From: an uncultured Lachnospiraceae bacterium
GTDB taxonomy: Bacteria > Bacillota > Clostridia > Lachnospirales > Lachnospiraceae
Length of the DNA stretch: 55,820 nucleotides
Direction of reading: 5' to 3'
NCBI GenBank assembly: GCA_949893755.1
Contig: CATLCV010000010.1
Span: 1 to 55,820 of the forward strand
Below, one piece after another: positions 25,334 through 33,306 of the stretch; within the stretch, counting starts at the first letter, position 1; each line of letters opens with the position of its first letter. A program made the translations under genes and the position numbers. The notes under the pieces are model-generated. The model had not been told where the DNA came from. It saw only the letters and a program-made list of their open reading frames with translations, and searched no databases.

Positions 25334-26455
25334 ATGGGATATTTAGGAGAAGAGATCAGAAAGTTAGGGTTCGGCCTGATGCGCCTGCCGCAGAAAGACG
25401 GCGTGATCGACGTGGAACAGGTCAAGGAAATGACAGACTTATTTATGGAGGCCGGATTTACATATTTTGACACGGCCTGGGCTTATGCGGGAAGCGAGGA
25501 TGCCATCCGCCAGGCGCTGGTGGAGCGCTATCCACGGGACAGCTACCAGCTTGCCACAAAGAATGCGGCCTGGATCGACTGCAAGACAAAGGAGGAGGCG
25601 TATGCACAGTTTGACACCTCACTGGCGCAGACCGGAGCAGGATATTTTGATTTTTACCTGCTCCATAATCTGGGGGAAGCAAGATCCAGATATTTTGACG
25701 AATACGACATGTGGAACTGGGTAATGGAGAAAAAGAAAACGGGCCTGATCAGGCACGTGGGATTTTCCTTCCACTCCACCCCGGAAGAACTGGAAGAGAT
25801 TTTGAATGCGCATCCGGAGATGGAATTTGTTCAGCTCCAGATCAACTATGCGGACTGGGATAACCCGGCAGTGCAGTCAAGACGCTGCTACGAGGTGGCA
25901 AGAAAGCACGGGAAACCGGTTGTCATCATGGAACCGGTGAAGGGCGGCATGCTGGCGACCCCTCCGGAATCCGTGCAGAACATCCTGAAAGCAGCCGAGC
26001 CGGAAAGCTCCGTGGCGTCCTGGGCAGTCCGTTTTGCGGCGGATCTGGAAGGCGTGATCACCGTGCTGTCCGGCATGAGCAATGTGGAACAGATGAAGGA
26101 TAACCTTTCCTATATGAAGACATTTGACGGACTGACGGACAGCCAGAAGGAGACATTGAAGGAGGCCCAGGAAGAGCTGAAACGGATTCCGCTGATCCCC
26201 TGTACGACCTGCAATTACTGTGCGAAGGTATGCCCCATGAATATCGGCATCTCCGGATCCTTCACGGCCATGAATTATCTGACTCTCTACGGCGATACCG
26301 CCCTGGCGAAGAATCAGGAGGGATGGCTTGTAGGCGGACATGGGCTGAAACGGGCGGACGAATGCATCAAGTGCGGAAAATGTGAGGAAGCCTGTCCCCA
26401 GCATATCGCCATCCGGGAGAACCTGGTGAAGGTGAGCGAAGCGCTGATCAAGTGA
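25334..26455 (+). CDS. Aldo/keto reductase with C-terminal 4Fe-4S domain
   Basis: 373 residues. The N-terminal TIM barrel has LGFGLMRLP, the DTAWAYAGSE segment with the catalytic Asp/Tyr region, Lys in TKNAAW and the late barrel segment SSVASWAVRFA. The C-terminus carries two ferredoxin-like cysteine groups: CTTCNYCAKVCP near residue 295 and CIKCGKCEEACP near 345. Such iron-sulfur aldo/keto reductases are frequent in anaerobes; the clusters probably pass electrons. The start at 25334 follows GGAGAG. It has its own MerR-type promoter and was probably the divergent partner of the MerR gene at 23334. Confidence 0.92.
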   Translation: MGYLGEEIRKLGFGLMRLPQKDGVIDVEQVKEMTDLFMEAGFTYFDTAWAYAGSEDAIRQALVERYPRDSYQLATKNAAWIDCKTKEEAYAQFDTSLAQTGAGYFDFYLLHNLGEARSRYFDEYDMWNWVMEKKKTGLIRHVGFSFHSTPEELEEILNAHPEMEFVQLQINYADWDNPAVQSRRCYEVARKHGKPVVIMEPVKGGMLATPPESVQNILKAAEPESSVASWAVRFAADLEGVITVLSGMSNVEQMKDNLSYMKTFDGLTDSQKETLKEAQEELKRIPLIPCTTCNYCAKVCPMNIGISGSFTAMNYLTLYGDTALAKNQEGWLVGGHGLKRADECIKCGKCEEACPQHIAIRENLVKVSEALIK

Positions 26456-26632
26456 TCATGAGTATTTCCGGAAACTCAGCCGTAAAGAAGGGTGCAGGGA
26501 AGTTTCCGAGAGTGCTTATCACATGCAGGAGGAAAAATGCGGCTGAGACAGCCGGCCGGCGAACCTGCCCCTGATCCACAGTCAGATAAAAACGGATTGA
26601 AGCAGAAAAACACTGCATTCACGCAAAATACA

Positions 26633-26661
26633 TTGTATCAGATCAAGATATGGACTAAAAT
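26633..26661 (+). promoter_or_regulatory. Promoter of the lipoprotein gene
   Basis: TTGTAT (26633-26638), 17-bp spacer, TAAAAT (26656-26661), about 54 bp before the predicted transcript reaches the ATG at 26721. The 26456-26632 stretch also holds GGAAACT/AGTTTCC arms around 26470-26506. Confidence 0.6.
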
Positions 26662-26720
26662 AGAATTAACAAATATCGTGAATCATTGCCGTTTATGTGA
26701 ACGGCAGAAAGGAGGCCCAT

Positions 26721-27509
26721 ATGTTGAAGCAGAAAAGATACATGAACTTGTTTGTGATCCCGCTGATCGGTCTTATGCTCATATCCTGCACAAAAGGATC
26801 GCCCTCTGATTCTGAGGCAGAAGAGATCATTCATGATTTCTGGGAGGGAGATTATGAGTACACCGTGTATAGTAAACACGGCGAAGGTTCGGAGCAGTCT
26901 CATGGAGAAGTGAAAGGAAAACTGATCTCCGACCCCTATCAGCAGTATGAGCAGGCGGCGGATGCGTCGGAGACGCAGGGGATCGTGGAGCAGTACTGGT
27001 ATATGCAGGGCGAAAATGTGGTGTACAATATGAAAATGTCCGTATCCAACCGTCCGGACTGCTGGACGACGTTTGAATCCGGAGCAAAAGGAAGCGACAT
27101 GTACATCAAAGAGGATCTGGCATTTACCTTTGACCGGGAAGAAACGGTTTCCGGCCGGAAGGTCTGTGTATACCGCACGCAGTTCGAAGAGGAACATGTT
27201 GCGGATTATTCCCAACTGCCGGAGGAGGATGGAAACGTTCCGGAAAAGTTTACGCTTCCCTTTACGATGGTCATGGAATACTACATTGATTTTACAGAAA
27301 AAGAGGTTGTCCGGATCCGGCTTGACGGCACCGATTCCGCCAGGGCAGCAGAGATCGCGAACCTGATGTATTCCGGAATGACACAGGAAGAAGCAGAAGA
27401 GGAATTCCGGGAGAACGGATCAGAAGAAACTTATGAAGTCATATACGATATCAAAAATTTCAACGGGACGGTTGAGATTGATCCTCCGGAGGATTTGAAA
27501 GAATTGTGA
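26721..27509 (+). CDS. Predicted lipoprotein of unknown function
   Basis: 262 residues. An N-terminal signal (MLKQKRYMNLFVIPLIG) ends in the lipobox LISC, so the mature protein should be anchored by Cys near residue 23 to the outer face of the membrane. The rest is acidic and beta-rich, with many Glu/Tyr and a late segment MTQEEAEEEFRENG. It is reminiscent of DUF-type lipoproteins of about 250 residues in Clostridia, but I cannot name the family. The ATG follows AGGAGGCCCAT and a promoter lies upstream. It is monocistronic. Confidence 0.82.
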   Translation: MLKQKRYMNLFVIPLIGLMLISCTKGSPSDSEAEEIIHDFWEGDYEYTVYSKHGEGSEQSHGEVKGKLISDPYQQYEQAADASETQGIVEQYWYMQGENVVYNMKMSVSNRPDCWTTFESGAKGSDMYIKEDLAFTFDREETVSGRKVCVYRTQFEEEHVADYSQLPEEDGNVPEKFTLPFTMVMEYYIDFTEKEVVRIRLDGTDSARAAEIANLMYSGMTQEEAEEEFRENGSEETYEVIYDIKNFNGTVEIDPPEDLKEL

Positions 27510-27551
27510 GATCAAGACAGAACAAGATTTTAAGGCAGAGTTAAAAAATGA

Positions 27552-27580
27552 TTGACATAAAAGTATTCATTGCATATAAT
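27552..27580 (+). promoter_or_regulatory. Consensus sigma-A promoter
   Basis: TTGACA (27552-27557), exactly 17 bp, TATAAT (27575-27580): a perfect match to consensus. It starts the putative structured RNA at about 27587. Confidence 0.9.
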
Positions 27581-27586
27581 AATATC

Positions 27587-27779
27587 AGATACAGCGCGCT
27601 GTATCTAGTGGGCTAACACTTAAATCCGAAATACTTGCCGGACGTATGTGCTGGTTGTTGGCAGGCAACGTAAAAACCTGAAACGCTTACTGGACATATG
27701 TGCCAGCCGTTGGCGGACAACACAAAAATTAGCAGTAAAAGAGAGTTGGTAATGCTGAGGTATTATAACTCTCTTTTTA
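27587..27779 (+). ncRNA. Putative structured RNA or leader with two repeated modules
   Basis: The transcript from the consensus promoter would begin at a 20-bp perfect palindrome (27587-27606, AGATACAGCG and its complement). Two diverged 52-nt modules follow, starting near 27628 and 27680; both contain GGACRTATGTGC and GTTGGCRGRCAAC. It ends at a strong intrinsic terminator. Each module also contains an ATGTGC that could open a short peptide (MCWLLAGNVKT from the first), but no ribosome binding site is seen. It could be an independent small RNA, a leader controlling the broken gene after it, or a dispersed repeat. Confidence 0.5.
27738..27779 (+). terminator. Intrinsic terminator of the putative RNA
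   Basis: AAAGAGAGTT (27738-27747) pairs with AACTCTCTTT (27768-27777); inner TAAT/ATTA pairs extend the stem; TTTTT follows. It lies 20 bp before the next start codon. Confidence 0.88.
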
Positions 27780-27798
27780 TGTTGGCGGGGAGAGGAAT

Positions 27799-28271
27799 AT
27801 GAATCATACATATACAAAGAAAGAAGCGCTGCAGATTGTCATTACATCAGCAAAAGAGTACGCTGAATTACAGAAGATGAGATCCGGTTTAAAGAGGACG
27901 GTACAACTCCACTAAAGTTAGAAGCATTACCAATGTTGCTTCGATTTTTACATTTTTCAAAAATGACGGCAATATACAATGGTAAAAAACCAAAGCTGGC
28001 GGTCAGCCGGATTACGGGAACAATAAATTATTGTCTTGGTTTTATAAAAGAAGGAAAATATTATGTTCCGGGATCCTGCTTGAAGGAGGACATCCGCAAG
28101 CTGGGAGATCCTGTATCACAGATTCTGGCAGTTATGTCTAAAAGAGCAAATCGATTCGAGCCTGTATATAAAGAGCTCCGTTATGTAGCTAAAGGTGTTC
28201 CGCTCAACAGGCTGATATTGCCGGATGAATTAAATCATCTGATATCATTAGAGAAATATATCGAAAAATGA
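27799..28271 (+). pseudogene. Broken PBECR4-like gene
   Basis: An ATG after GGGGAGAGG gives MNHTYTKKEALQIVITSAKEY and then runs into a stop (27912-27914). Another frame picks up from about 27875 as DEIRFKEDGTTPLKLEALP and continues to 28271 with GTINYCLGF, VPGSCLKEDIR and ELRYVAKGV. Together the two parts resemble the start and end of PBECR4-type proteins (predicted phage-related nuclease fold) common in Lachnospiraceae, but the middle, roughly 40-60 residues, is missing and the frames differ. The family assignment is from memory of the pattern and is tentative; that the gene is broken is clear. Confidence 0.55.
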
Positions 28272-28364
28272 ATGAAATAACTCTCAGGAGATGCGCGCTG
28301 CGGCGTACAAGACAGATGTCGCCTTTCAACCGCCGCAGGCACGGATTTTACAATCAAGTTTTTT

Positions 28365-29912
28365 TTACATCATCCCCAGATACTTCAAGATCATCATAGA
28401 AAGATTCATATTCATAAATTCCTCCCCCACCGCAAGCTCACACCCCATCAATTCCCGGATCTTCCCCAGCCGGTACAGCAGCGTATTCTTATGGATATGC
28501 AGGTTCTTCGCCACCAGGGCGGACTGGCCCGGCTGGTGCAGATATTCCTTCAGGGTAGCGATCAGCTCTGTCCCCTTTTCCTGGTCATACAGGTAAAGCC
28601 GCATCAAGCCCGGATGCACCAGAAACCGGATATTGACCCCGTTTCGCTCCGCGGTCTCCAGCATTTTATACACATAGTAATCACTGTAATAATACACCGG
28701 CGAAGGGTCTTTCAGCTTTAGCCCCAGCTTCACCGCATCCACGGCCTGCTGATAGAAGGAAGGCATATCCTCCAGCTGCCGGAAAAAATTGCTGATCCCG
28801 GCCTTGAGTTGATTGGCCGAAAGATAATCCGCAAGCTGGCTCATTTCATATTCACTGAGATTCTGAAACAACTCCCTGCTGATAAAAAATACGATCGTAT
28901 CCTCATAGATCACATAGATGCTCCCCGAAAAAATCTGGATCAGCCGTTCCAGGATCACATTAAGCTGCAGGTCGGAGGTGCTGTGTCCGGCAGGCGGAAT
29001 GGCGACGATATAAAAGGTTTCCTTCAGATTGTATCCCAAAAGCCGCAGCCGTTCCCGGATCCTGGATGCGTCCTGGCCCGGATTTTTCAGCAGGTCGGAC
29101 AGGAAGTAGGAATACATCACGCCTTTATTTCTCGTATAGGCAGAATCCTTCTGCAGCTCCATGGAAACCAGGTTGGAAAACCGATGGAAGAAATCCGCGT
29201 CAAATTCCCGGAAGGGGTGCTCGGATTCCAGCATCATGATATGCCCCACCTCGATCCCCTGGATGCGGACCGCATCCACCAGCATGCCCTTCTGCACCAG
29301 TTCATTTACATAATAATAAGCCGTATCCGCCTTGCGGACCTTTTCGTCCAAGCGGTTGGCGCGGATGGAGGCGATTCCCTGCTCGCTGATGTAACCGGAC
29401 TGGCTCTCCGCGTTGAAAAATGCGTTGTCCGGGATCAGGCCGGCGGAGATGGCCAGATATTTATGCTGGAGGTCCACCACATAGATGGGATTGCCTAGGA
29501 TCCGGGCGGCCGTATCCACCAGATACTGCAGTCCGTTTCCCGAAAACAGGGCATTGACCAGGAGATGCATCCCGGCGGTGATCTCCTGGAGCTGGGACAG
29601 TTGTTCCAGGCAGTCGTTGAACAGCGCGGCTTCGGAGACGGACGGACCAAAATAGGCCACAGTAAAGGAAGCATCGTCATAGTGGGAAAAATCTGCTGGT
29701 TCCCCGCAGCAGAACAAGGTAAATTCCGATGGAAGCTTTGGATCCGGCAGGCAGGAGGCCAGGCCCAGATAAAGCGCGGCCGGATCAAAAACAGTCTGGG
29801 CAGGATCCCAGAGCCGGGCAAACAGCAGATCCCGGGAGGCGTCCTCCTTTCCAAATATCTGCGGCTCATAGCCTTTTTTTCTTAATTTTGATAATAATAC
29901 GGAATATTCCAT
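28365..29912 (-). CDS. PucR/CdaR-type transcriptional regulator
   Basis: 515 residues. The C-terminal 60 residues hold the PucR helix-turn-helix (HTH_30): LVAKNLHIHKNTLLYRLGKI near residue 475. The central part looks like the GGDEF-like domain of the family. The N-terminal 200 residues, opening MEYSVLLSKLRKKGYEPQ, form a sensor of unknown ligand. PucR-type proteins activate catabolic operons when bound to a pathway compound. The start at 29912 follows AAGGAGAA. It diverges from the thiolase operon over 186 bp that contain a 28-bp perfect palindrome, so it is the probable regulator of that operon. Confidence 0.88.
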   Translation of the reverse strand: MEYSVLLSKLRKKGYEPQIFGKEDASRDLLFARLWDPAQTVFDPAALYLGLASCLPDPKLPSEFTLFCCGEPADFSHYDDASFTVAYFGPSVSEAALFNDCLEQLSQLQEITAGMHLLVNALFSGNGLQYLVDTAARILGNPIYVVDLQHKYLAISAGLIPDNAFFNAESQSGYISEQGIASIRANRLDEKVRKADTAYYYVNELVQKGMLVDAVRIQGIEVGHIMMLESEHPFREFDADFFHRFSNLVSMELQKDSAYTRNKGVMYSYFLSDLLKNPGQDASRIRERLRLLGYNLKETFYIVAIPPAGHSTSDLQLNVILERLIQIFSGSIYVIYEDTIVFFISRELFQNLSEYEMSQLADYLSANQLKAGISNFFRQLEDMPSFYQQAVDAVKLGLKLKDPSPVYYYSDYYVYKMLETAERNGVNIRFLVHPGLMRLYLYDQEKGTELIATLKEYLHQPGQSALVAKNLHIHKNTLLYRLGKIRELMGCELAVGEEFMNMNLSMMILKYLGMM

Positions 29913-29995
29913 AGGTTCTCCTTGGCGTATTGTGCGTTCGTACAAAAAGTATATTTCACAAAATAGAAACATTGGGTACAAATACGATGAATCCA

Positions 29996-30023
29996 GTACA
30001 TTTATTATATATAATAAATGTAC
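29996..30023. promoter_or_regulatory. 28-bp perfect palindrome, probable operator
   Basis: GTACATTTATTATA followed by its exact complement. TATAAT motifs fall inside it on both strands (30010-30015 on plus, 30004-30009 on minus), so one protein could block or control both divergent promoters. A second short palindrome (GTGTTTAAAAACAC, 30067-30080) precedes the thiolase gene. Confidence 0.75.
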
Positions 30024-30098
30024 AATCGTAAAGAGAAAAAACCTCTTTCGACAGGAAAAACTTTAAGTGTTTAAAAACACCGGGAAAGGAAGTTGATT

Positions 30099-31409
30099 AT
30101 GACAACATTAGGAAAGTATGGAAGAAGCGTGTCGATCATTGGCGTCGGCTGTACCCCGTTCATGTATACGGTGGACAATCCCGAGACAGACGGGCTGACC
30201 GAAGGGGAAATGTTCGGTTACGCGGCGCTCAAAGCCATGGAAGACGCCGGGGTGAACCCGCAGGATGTAGACTTTTATTTTCACGGACAGGCCAGCCCCT
30301 TAAACGGCTCCAATTACCTGACCCCCAACATCCAGATCGGAAACTGGTTCGGCATGAAGGGAAAGGGCTCCATCCACCATTCGGAAGCATGCTGCACCGG
30401 CTATCTGGCGATCGAGCAGGCGGTCAACGCGGTTGCCTCCGGAAAATACAACTGCGTGCTGACCGGGGCCGTAGAGTTCGGCGACAGTACGCCGTCTCCG
30501 GCGGACAGCGTGGAAACTCCGAAGCATCCCTACAAGAGGGATAAGATGACCATGGACAAATTTCTGAAAACCACCTCATGGCTGTATGACCGTACTTACA
30601 CACGGGGCCTGATGGCAGGGCAGGAGCTGATCTACGACGACGCGGCGGAATGGTATGTCAGGACCAGAGGGATCACTGCTGAGCAGATGAACAATACCCT
30701 GAATTGGATGTGCATCAACAACCGGAGAAATGCATCCGTAAATCCGTTGGCGATCGAGAGAAAGACTTATGAATCTCTGGCCGAAGAGGCAGGCATGACT
30801 CTGGAGGAATACATGAATTCTCCGTACAATCCGCGCATGGGAGACTTCCTGCGTGCCGGCGGCGTGGAGCTGAAATGCGACGGCGCGGCGGCGGCCATCG
30901 TATGCGCCACCGATATGATCCCGGAGATCGCGAAGAACTTAAAGCATAAGCCCATCGAAGTGATCGGCATCGGAAGCGCGGCCTGTGAAGCGACCACGCC
31001 TCATTTTGAGGTGCGCGCTACGGAAGAAGCGGTGCGCCAGGTATACGAGCTGACCGGACTGAACGGAGAAGACCTGGACCTGTTCTATGCCAATGACTTT
31101 ATCATCACGTCCCACCTGGTATCGGCGGAGATCGCGGGATACCTTCCCTACGGCGAGGGCTGGAAATATATCTGCGACGGGCGGACCGCATGGGACGGCG
31201 ACAGGCCCATCAATACCAACGGCGGACGGACCTCCTTCGGGCACGCCCATGCGGCTTCCGGGCTTGCAGATGTATACGAGGCATGCAAGCAGATGTGGGG
31301 AGAGTGCGGAGACCATCAGGTGAAAAAGCTGCCGAAGACAACCATGCTCCGGGGATACGGCGGAGCGCAGAACGTTGCGGCGGTCGTGATTCGGACATTG
31401 GAGAAATAA
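30099..31409 (+). CDS. Thiolase-like (SCP2-type) acyltransferase
   Basis: 436 residues of the thiolase fold. A nucleophilic Cys is present in EACCTGYLAIEQA (Cys98 aligns with the thiolase Cys). The second-half NTNGGRTSFGHAHAASG keeps the catalytic His near residue 383. The C-terminal Cys of classical thiolases is absent (RGYGGAQN), as in SCP2-type thiolases that pair with a DUF35 protein. These pairs include the archaeal acetoacetyl-CoA thiolase complex and the phloroglucinol acyltransferase PhlACB. The reaction is probably C-C bond formation or cleavage of a beta-keto compound. The start at 30099 follows GGAAAGGAAG. The DUF35 partner is the next gene. Confidence 0.87.
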   Translation: MTTLGKYGRSVSIIGVGCTPFMYTVDNPETDGLTEGEMFGYAALKAMEDAGVNPQDVDFYFHGQASPLNGSNYLTPNIQIGNWFGMKGKGSIHHSEACCTGYLAIEQAVNAVASGKYNCVLTGAVEFGDSTPSPADSVETPKHPYKRDKMTMDKFLKTTSWLYDRTYTRGLMAGQELIYDDAAEWYVRTRGITAEQMNNTLNWMCINNRRNASVNPLAIERKTYESLAEEAGMTLEEYMNSPYNPRMGDFLRAGGVELKCDGAAAAIVCATDMIPEIAKNLKHKPIEVIGIGSAACEATTPHFEVRATEEAVRQVYELTGLNGEDLDLFYANDFIITSHLVSAEIAGYLPYGEGWKYICDGRTAWDGDRPINTNGGRTSFGHAHAASGLADVYEACKQMWGECGDHQVKKLPKTTMLRGYGGAQNVAAVVIRTLEK

Positions 31410-31478
31410 AAGAGTGAGTGACTGGGGACACCCGGAGCGGGTGTGAACAGAAACCATGATAATGCGAGGAGGCATAGC

Positions 31479-31889
31479 ATGAGTATCAAATTAGAAAAAG
31501 TAGTGCAGAAATTTTATGAGGGCCTGGAAGAGGGCAAATTTCTCGGGCGGAAATGTCCGAAATGCGGAAATGTAGAATTTCCGCCGGTATATGCCTGCAA
31601 TGCATGCGGCAGCTATGAGACGGAATGGTATGAGATCAGCGGAAAGGCAAAGCTGCATTCCATCGTCCTTCCGGCGGCCTTGTCCTCAAAGCCGGAATAT
31701 AAGAAGCTGGGAAAATACGCATACGGCGAGGTGGAGCTGGAAGAAGGGACGCGGCTCAATGCGGTAGTCCGCGGCATCAGCAAGAAAAACAGGGCGGAGA
31801 TGTCTGCGAAGCTTCCGCTGAACTGCCACGCATCCATCTTCGAGCGGGAAGGCGGATTCAAGACGGTTGTTTTTGACCTGGATGAATGA
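31479..31889 (+). CDS. DUF35 zinc-ribbon/OB-fold protein, thiolase partner
   Basis: 136 residues. After a short helix come two cysteine pairs, CPKCG and CNACG (about residues 26-41), forming the rubredoxin-like zinc ribbon, then an OB-fold with SGKAKLHSIVL. In known complexes this protein bridges the thiolase dimer and helps hold or pass the acyl-CoA. The start at 31479 follows GAGGAGGCATAGC. It lies 69 bp after the thiolase-like gene and is co-oriented, so they should form one complex. Confidence 0.9.
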   Translation: MSIKLEKVVQKFYEGLEEGKFLGRKCPKCGNVEFPPVYACNACGSYETEWYEISGKAKLHSIVLPAALSSKPEYKKLGKYAYGEVELEEGTRLNAVVRGISKKNRAEMSAKLPLNCHASIFEREGGFKTVVFDLDE

Positions 31890-32045
31890 TCGGAAAAGTT
31901 GAGGATGATACGGAACGCCGGACAGCACAGCCGTGTGAGGAATCATGACGCTTTGCGGGTGCGGCCGGAGCGATATTCACGGCAGATTTCATCGGCCGTG
32001 GGTATGAAAACAAATAAATGCATTATAAAAAAGGAGACGAAAATC

Positions 32046-32285
32046 ATGGAAAGAAAAGAATTAGAAGCACAGGTGATCAATATGGTAGCAACCTCTTACA
32101 AGCAGGATGCGGCATCCCTCTCCACAGAGACATTATTCAAGGAGGATCTGGGCGGGGCATCTATTCAGATGGTAGCTCTCGTATCCGAGATTGAAAACGA
32201 GCTGGATGTGGAGCTGATGCTTGCGGATGCCAGCGGCTGCGCGACCATCGGGGACCTGGTGGATCTGATTGAAGGAGAAATGTAA
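32046..32285 (+). CDS. Acyl carrier protein with variant DSL motif
   Basis: 79 residues, acidic, four-helix ACP pattern: FKEDLGGASIQMVALVSEIE near residues 31-50. The phosphopantetheine Ser is present, but the usual D-S-L reads A-S-I. Loss of that Asp may change recognition by the holo-ACP synthase or by partners. The ATG follows AAAAAAGGAGACG. It lies 156 bp after the DUF35 gene; that gap holds no clear gene. Its position inside a thiolase/kinase operon, away from fatty-acid genes, suggests it carries the acyl group released by the thiolase-like enzyme. Confidence 0.87.
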   Translation: MERKELEAQVINMVATSYKQDAASLSTETLFKEDLGGASIQMVALVSEIENELDVELMLADASGCATIGDLVDLIEGEM

Positions 32286-32288
32286 AAA

Positions 32289-33290
32289 ATGAGTGTACTG
32301 GATCAGATTTATGTGAGGGCAAAAGAAAATCCAAGAAAAGTCGCATTTCCGGAAGCCATGAATGAAAAGATGATGCAGGCCGCATACGAGACCGGGAAAG
32401 AGGGCTATATCATTCCGGTGCTGGTGGGCAACGGCAGTGAGATCCGGGAGGCGGTCAGAGAAAGAGGCTATGAGGAAAGCGTATTTACCATCGTGGATAT
32501 CAGCGAGGAAGAGTATAAGAAGACACTGATCGACAAATATGTGGCGCTTCCCCAGACTATTTTGAAGGAAAAGGCGCTGAACCGGAGAATGCAGAATCCG
32601 CTGTACTACGCCATGGCCATGCAGGCGGTGGAGGAAGCGGACGTGACCTTTGCAGGCATCGACAATACCACGGGGGATGTGCTGCTGGCGGGGCAGATGA
32701 TCATCGGATTGAAGGAAGGCATCAGTACCGTTTCCAGTATCGGCCTGTGTGATATTCCGGGCTTTTCGGGAAGTGAAGGGTCTCTCCTTGCTATCGGGGA
32801 CAGCGCGGTCTGCACCAATCCGGACGCAAACCAGCTGGCGGACATTGCGATCTCTGCCTGCGATACGGTGAAGGCGCTGCTGGAATGGGAACCCCGGTGC
32901 GCCATGGTCAGCTATTCCACCCTGGGAAGCGGGCAGGGAGAGCTGATCGACAAGGTGGTGGAGGCGGTGAAGCTTGCCAATGAAAAGCGGCCGGACCTTG
33001 CCATCGACGGGGAATTTCAGTTTGACGCTGCCATTTCCCCGGCCGTAGCAGAGAAAAAGGTGAAGCGGGAAAGCAAGGTGGCAGGAAAAGCAAACGTCGT
33101 CATCTGGCCGGATCTGAATGTGGGAAATGTAGGGGTCAAGCTGATCCAGCAGTTCGGACATGCGGACGCCTACGGCCCCATGCTGCAGGGCTTCAACAAG
33201 GTGGTATGCGACTGCTCCAGAGGGGCGCCGGTATCCGAGATCAAAGGAAATATCGTGATCAGCGCGGTACGCGCGGCCGGGAGCAACTGA
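32289..33290 (+). CDS. Phosphate acyltransferase (Ptb/Pta family)
   Basis: 333 residues of the phosphotransacetylase/phosphotransbutyrylase family. It opens with KENPRKVAFPEAMNEKMMQAA, as these enzymes do, and carries ADVTFAGIDNTTGDVLLAGQ, LLAIGDSAVCTNPD, SYSTLGSGQGE and, towards the end, VVIWPDLNVGNVGVKLIQQF and YGPMLQGFNKVVCDCSRGA. It would convert an acyl thioester and phosphate to acyl phosphate. The start lies three bases after the ACP stop, so translation is tightly coupled. Acyl-ACP could be the thioester donor. The acyl chain length cannot be read. Confidence 0.88.
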   Translation: MSVLDQIYVRAKENPRKVAFPEAMNEKMMQAAYETGKEGYIIPVLVGNGSEIREAVRERGYEESVFTIVDISEEEYKKTLIDKYVALPQTILKEKALNRRMQNPLYYAMAMQAVEEADVTFAGIDNTTGDVLLAGQMIIGLKEGISTVSSIGLCDIPGFSGSEGSLLAIGDSAVCTNPDANQLADIAISACDTVKALLEWEPRCAMVSYSTLGSGQGELIDKVVEAVKLANEKRPDLAIDGEFQFDAAISPAVAEKKVKRESKVAGKANVVIWPDLNVGNVGVKLIQQFGHADAYGPMLQGFNKVVCDCSRGAPVSEIKGNIVISAVRAAGSN

Positions 33291-33306
33291 AAGAAAGGTG
33301 TTAAAC

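Noticed and set aside
26492..26809. Plus-strand open frame before the lipoprotein gene
   Set aside because: Overlaps the lipoprotein start in another frame and covers its promoter; no family resemblance.
27620..27720. Possible CRISPR repeats
   Set aside because: Only two diverged units with no unique spacer between them and no cas genes.
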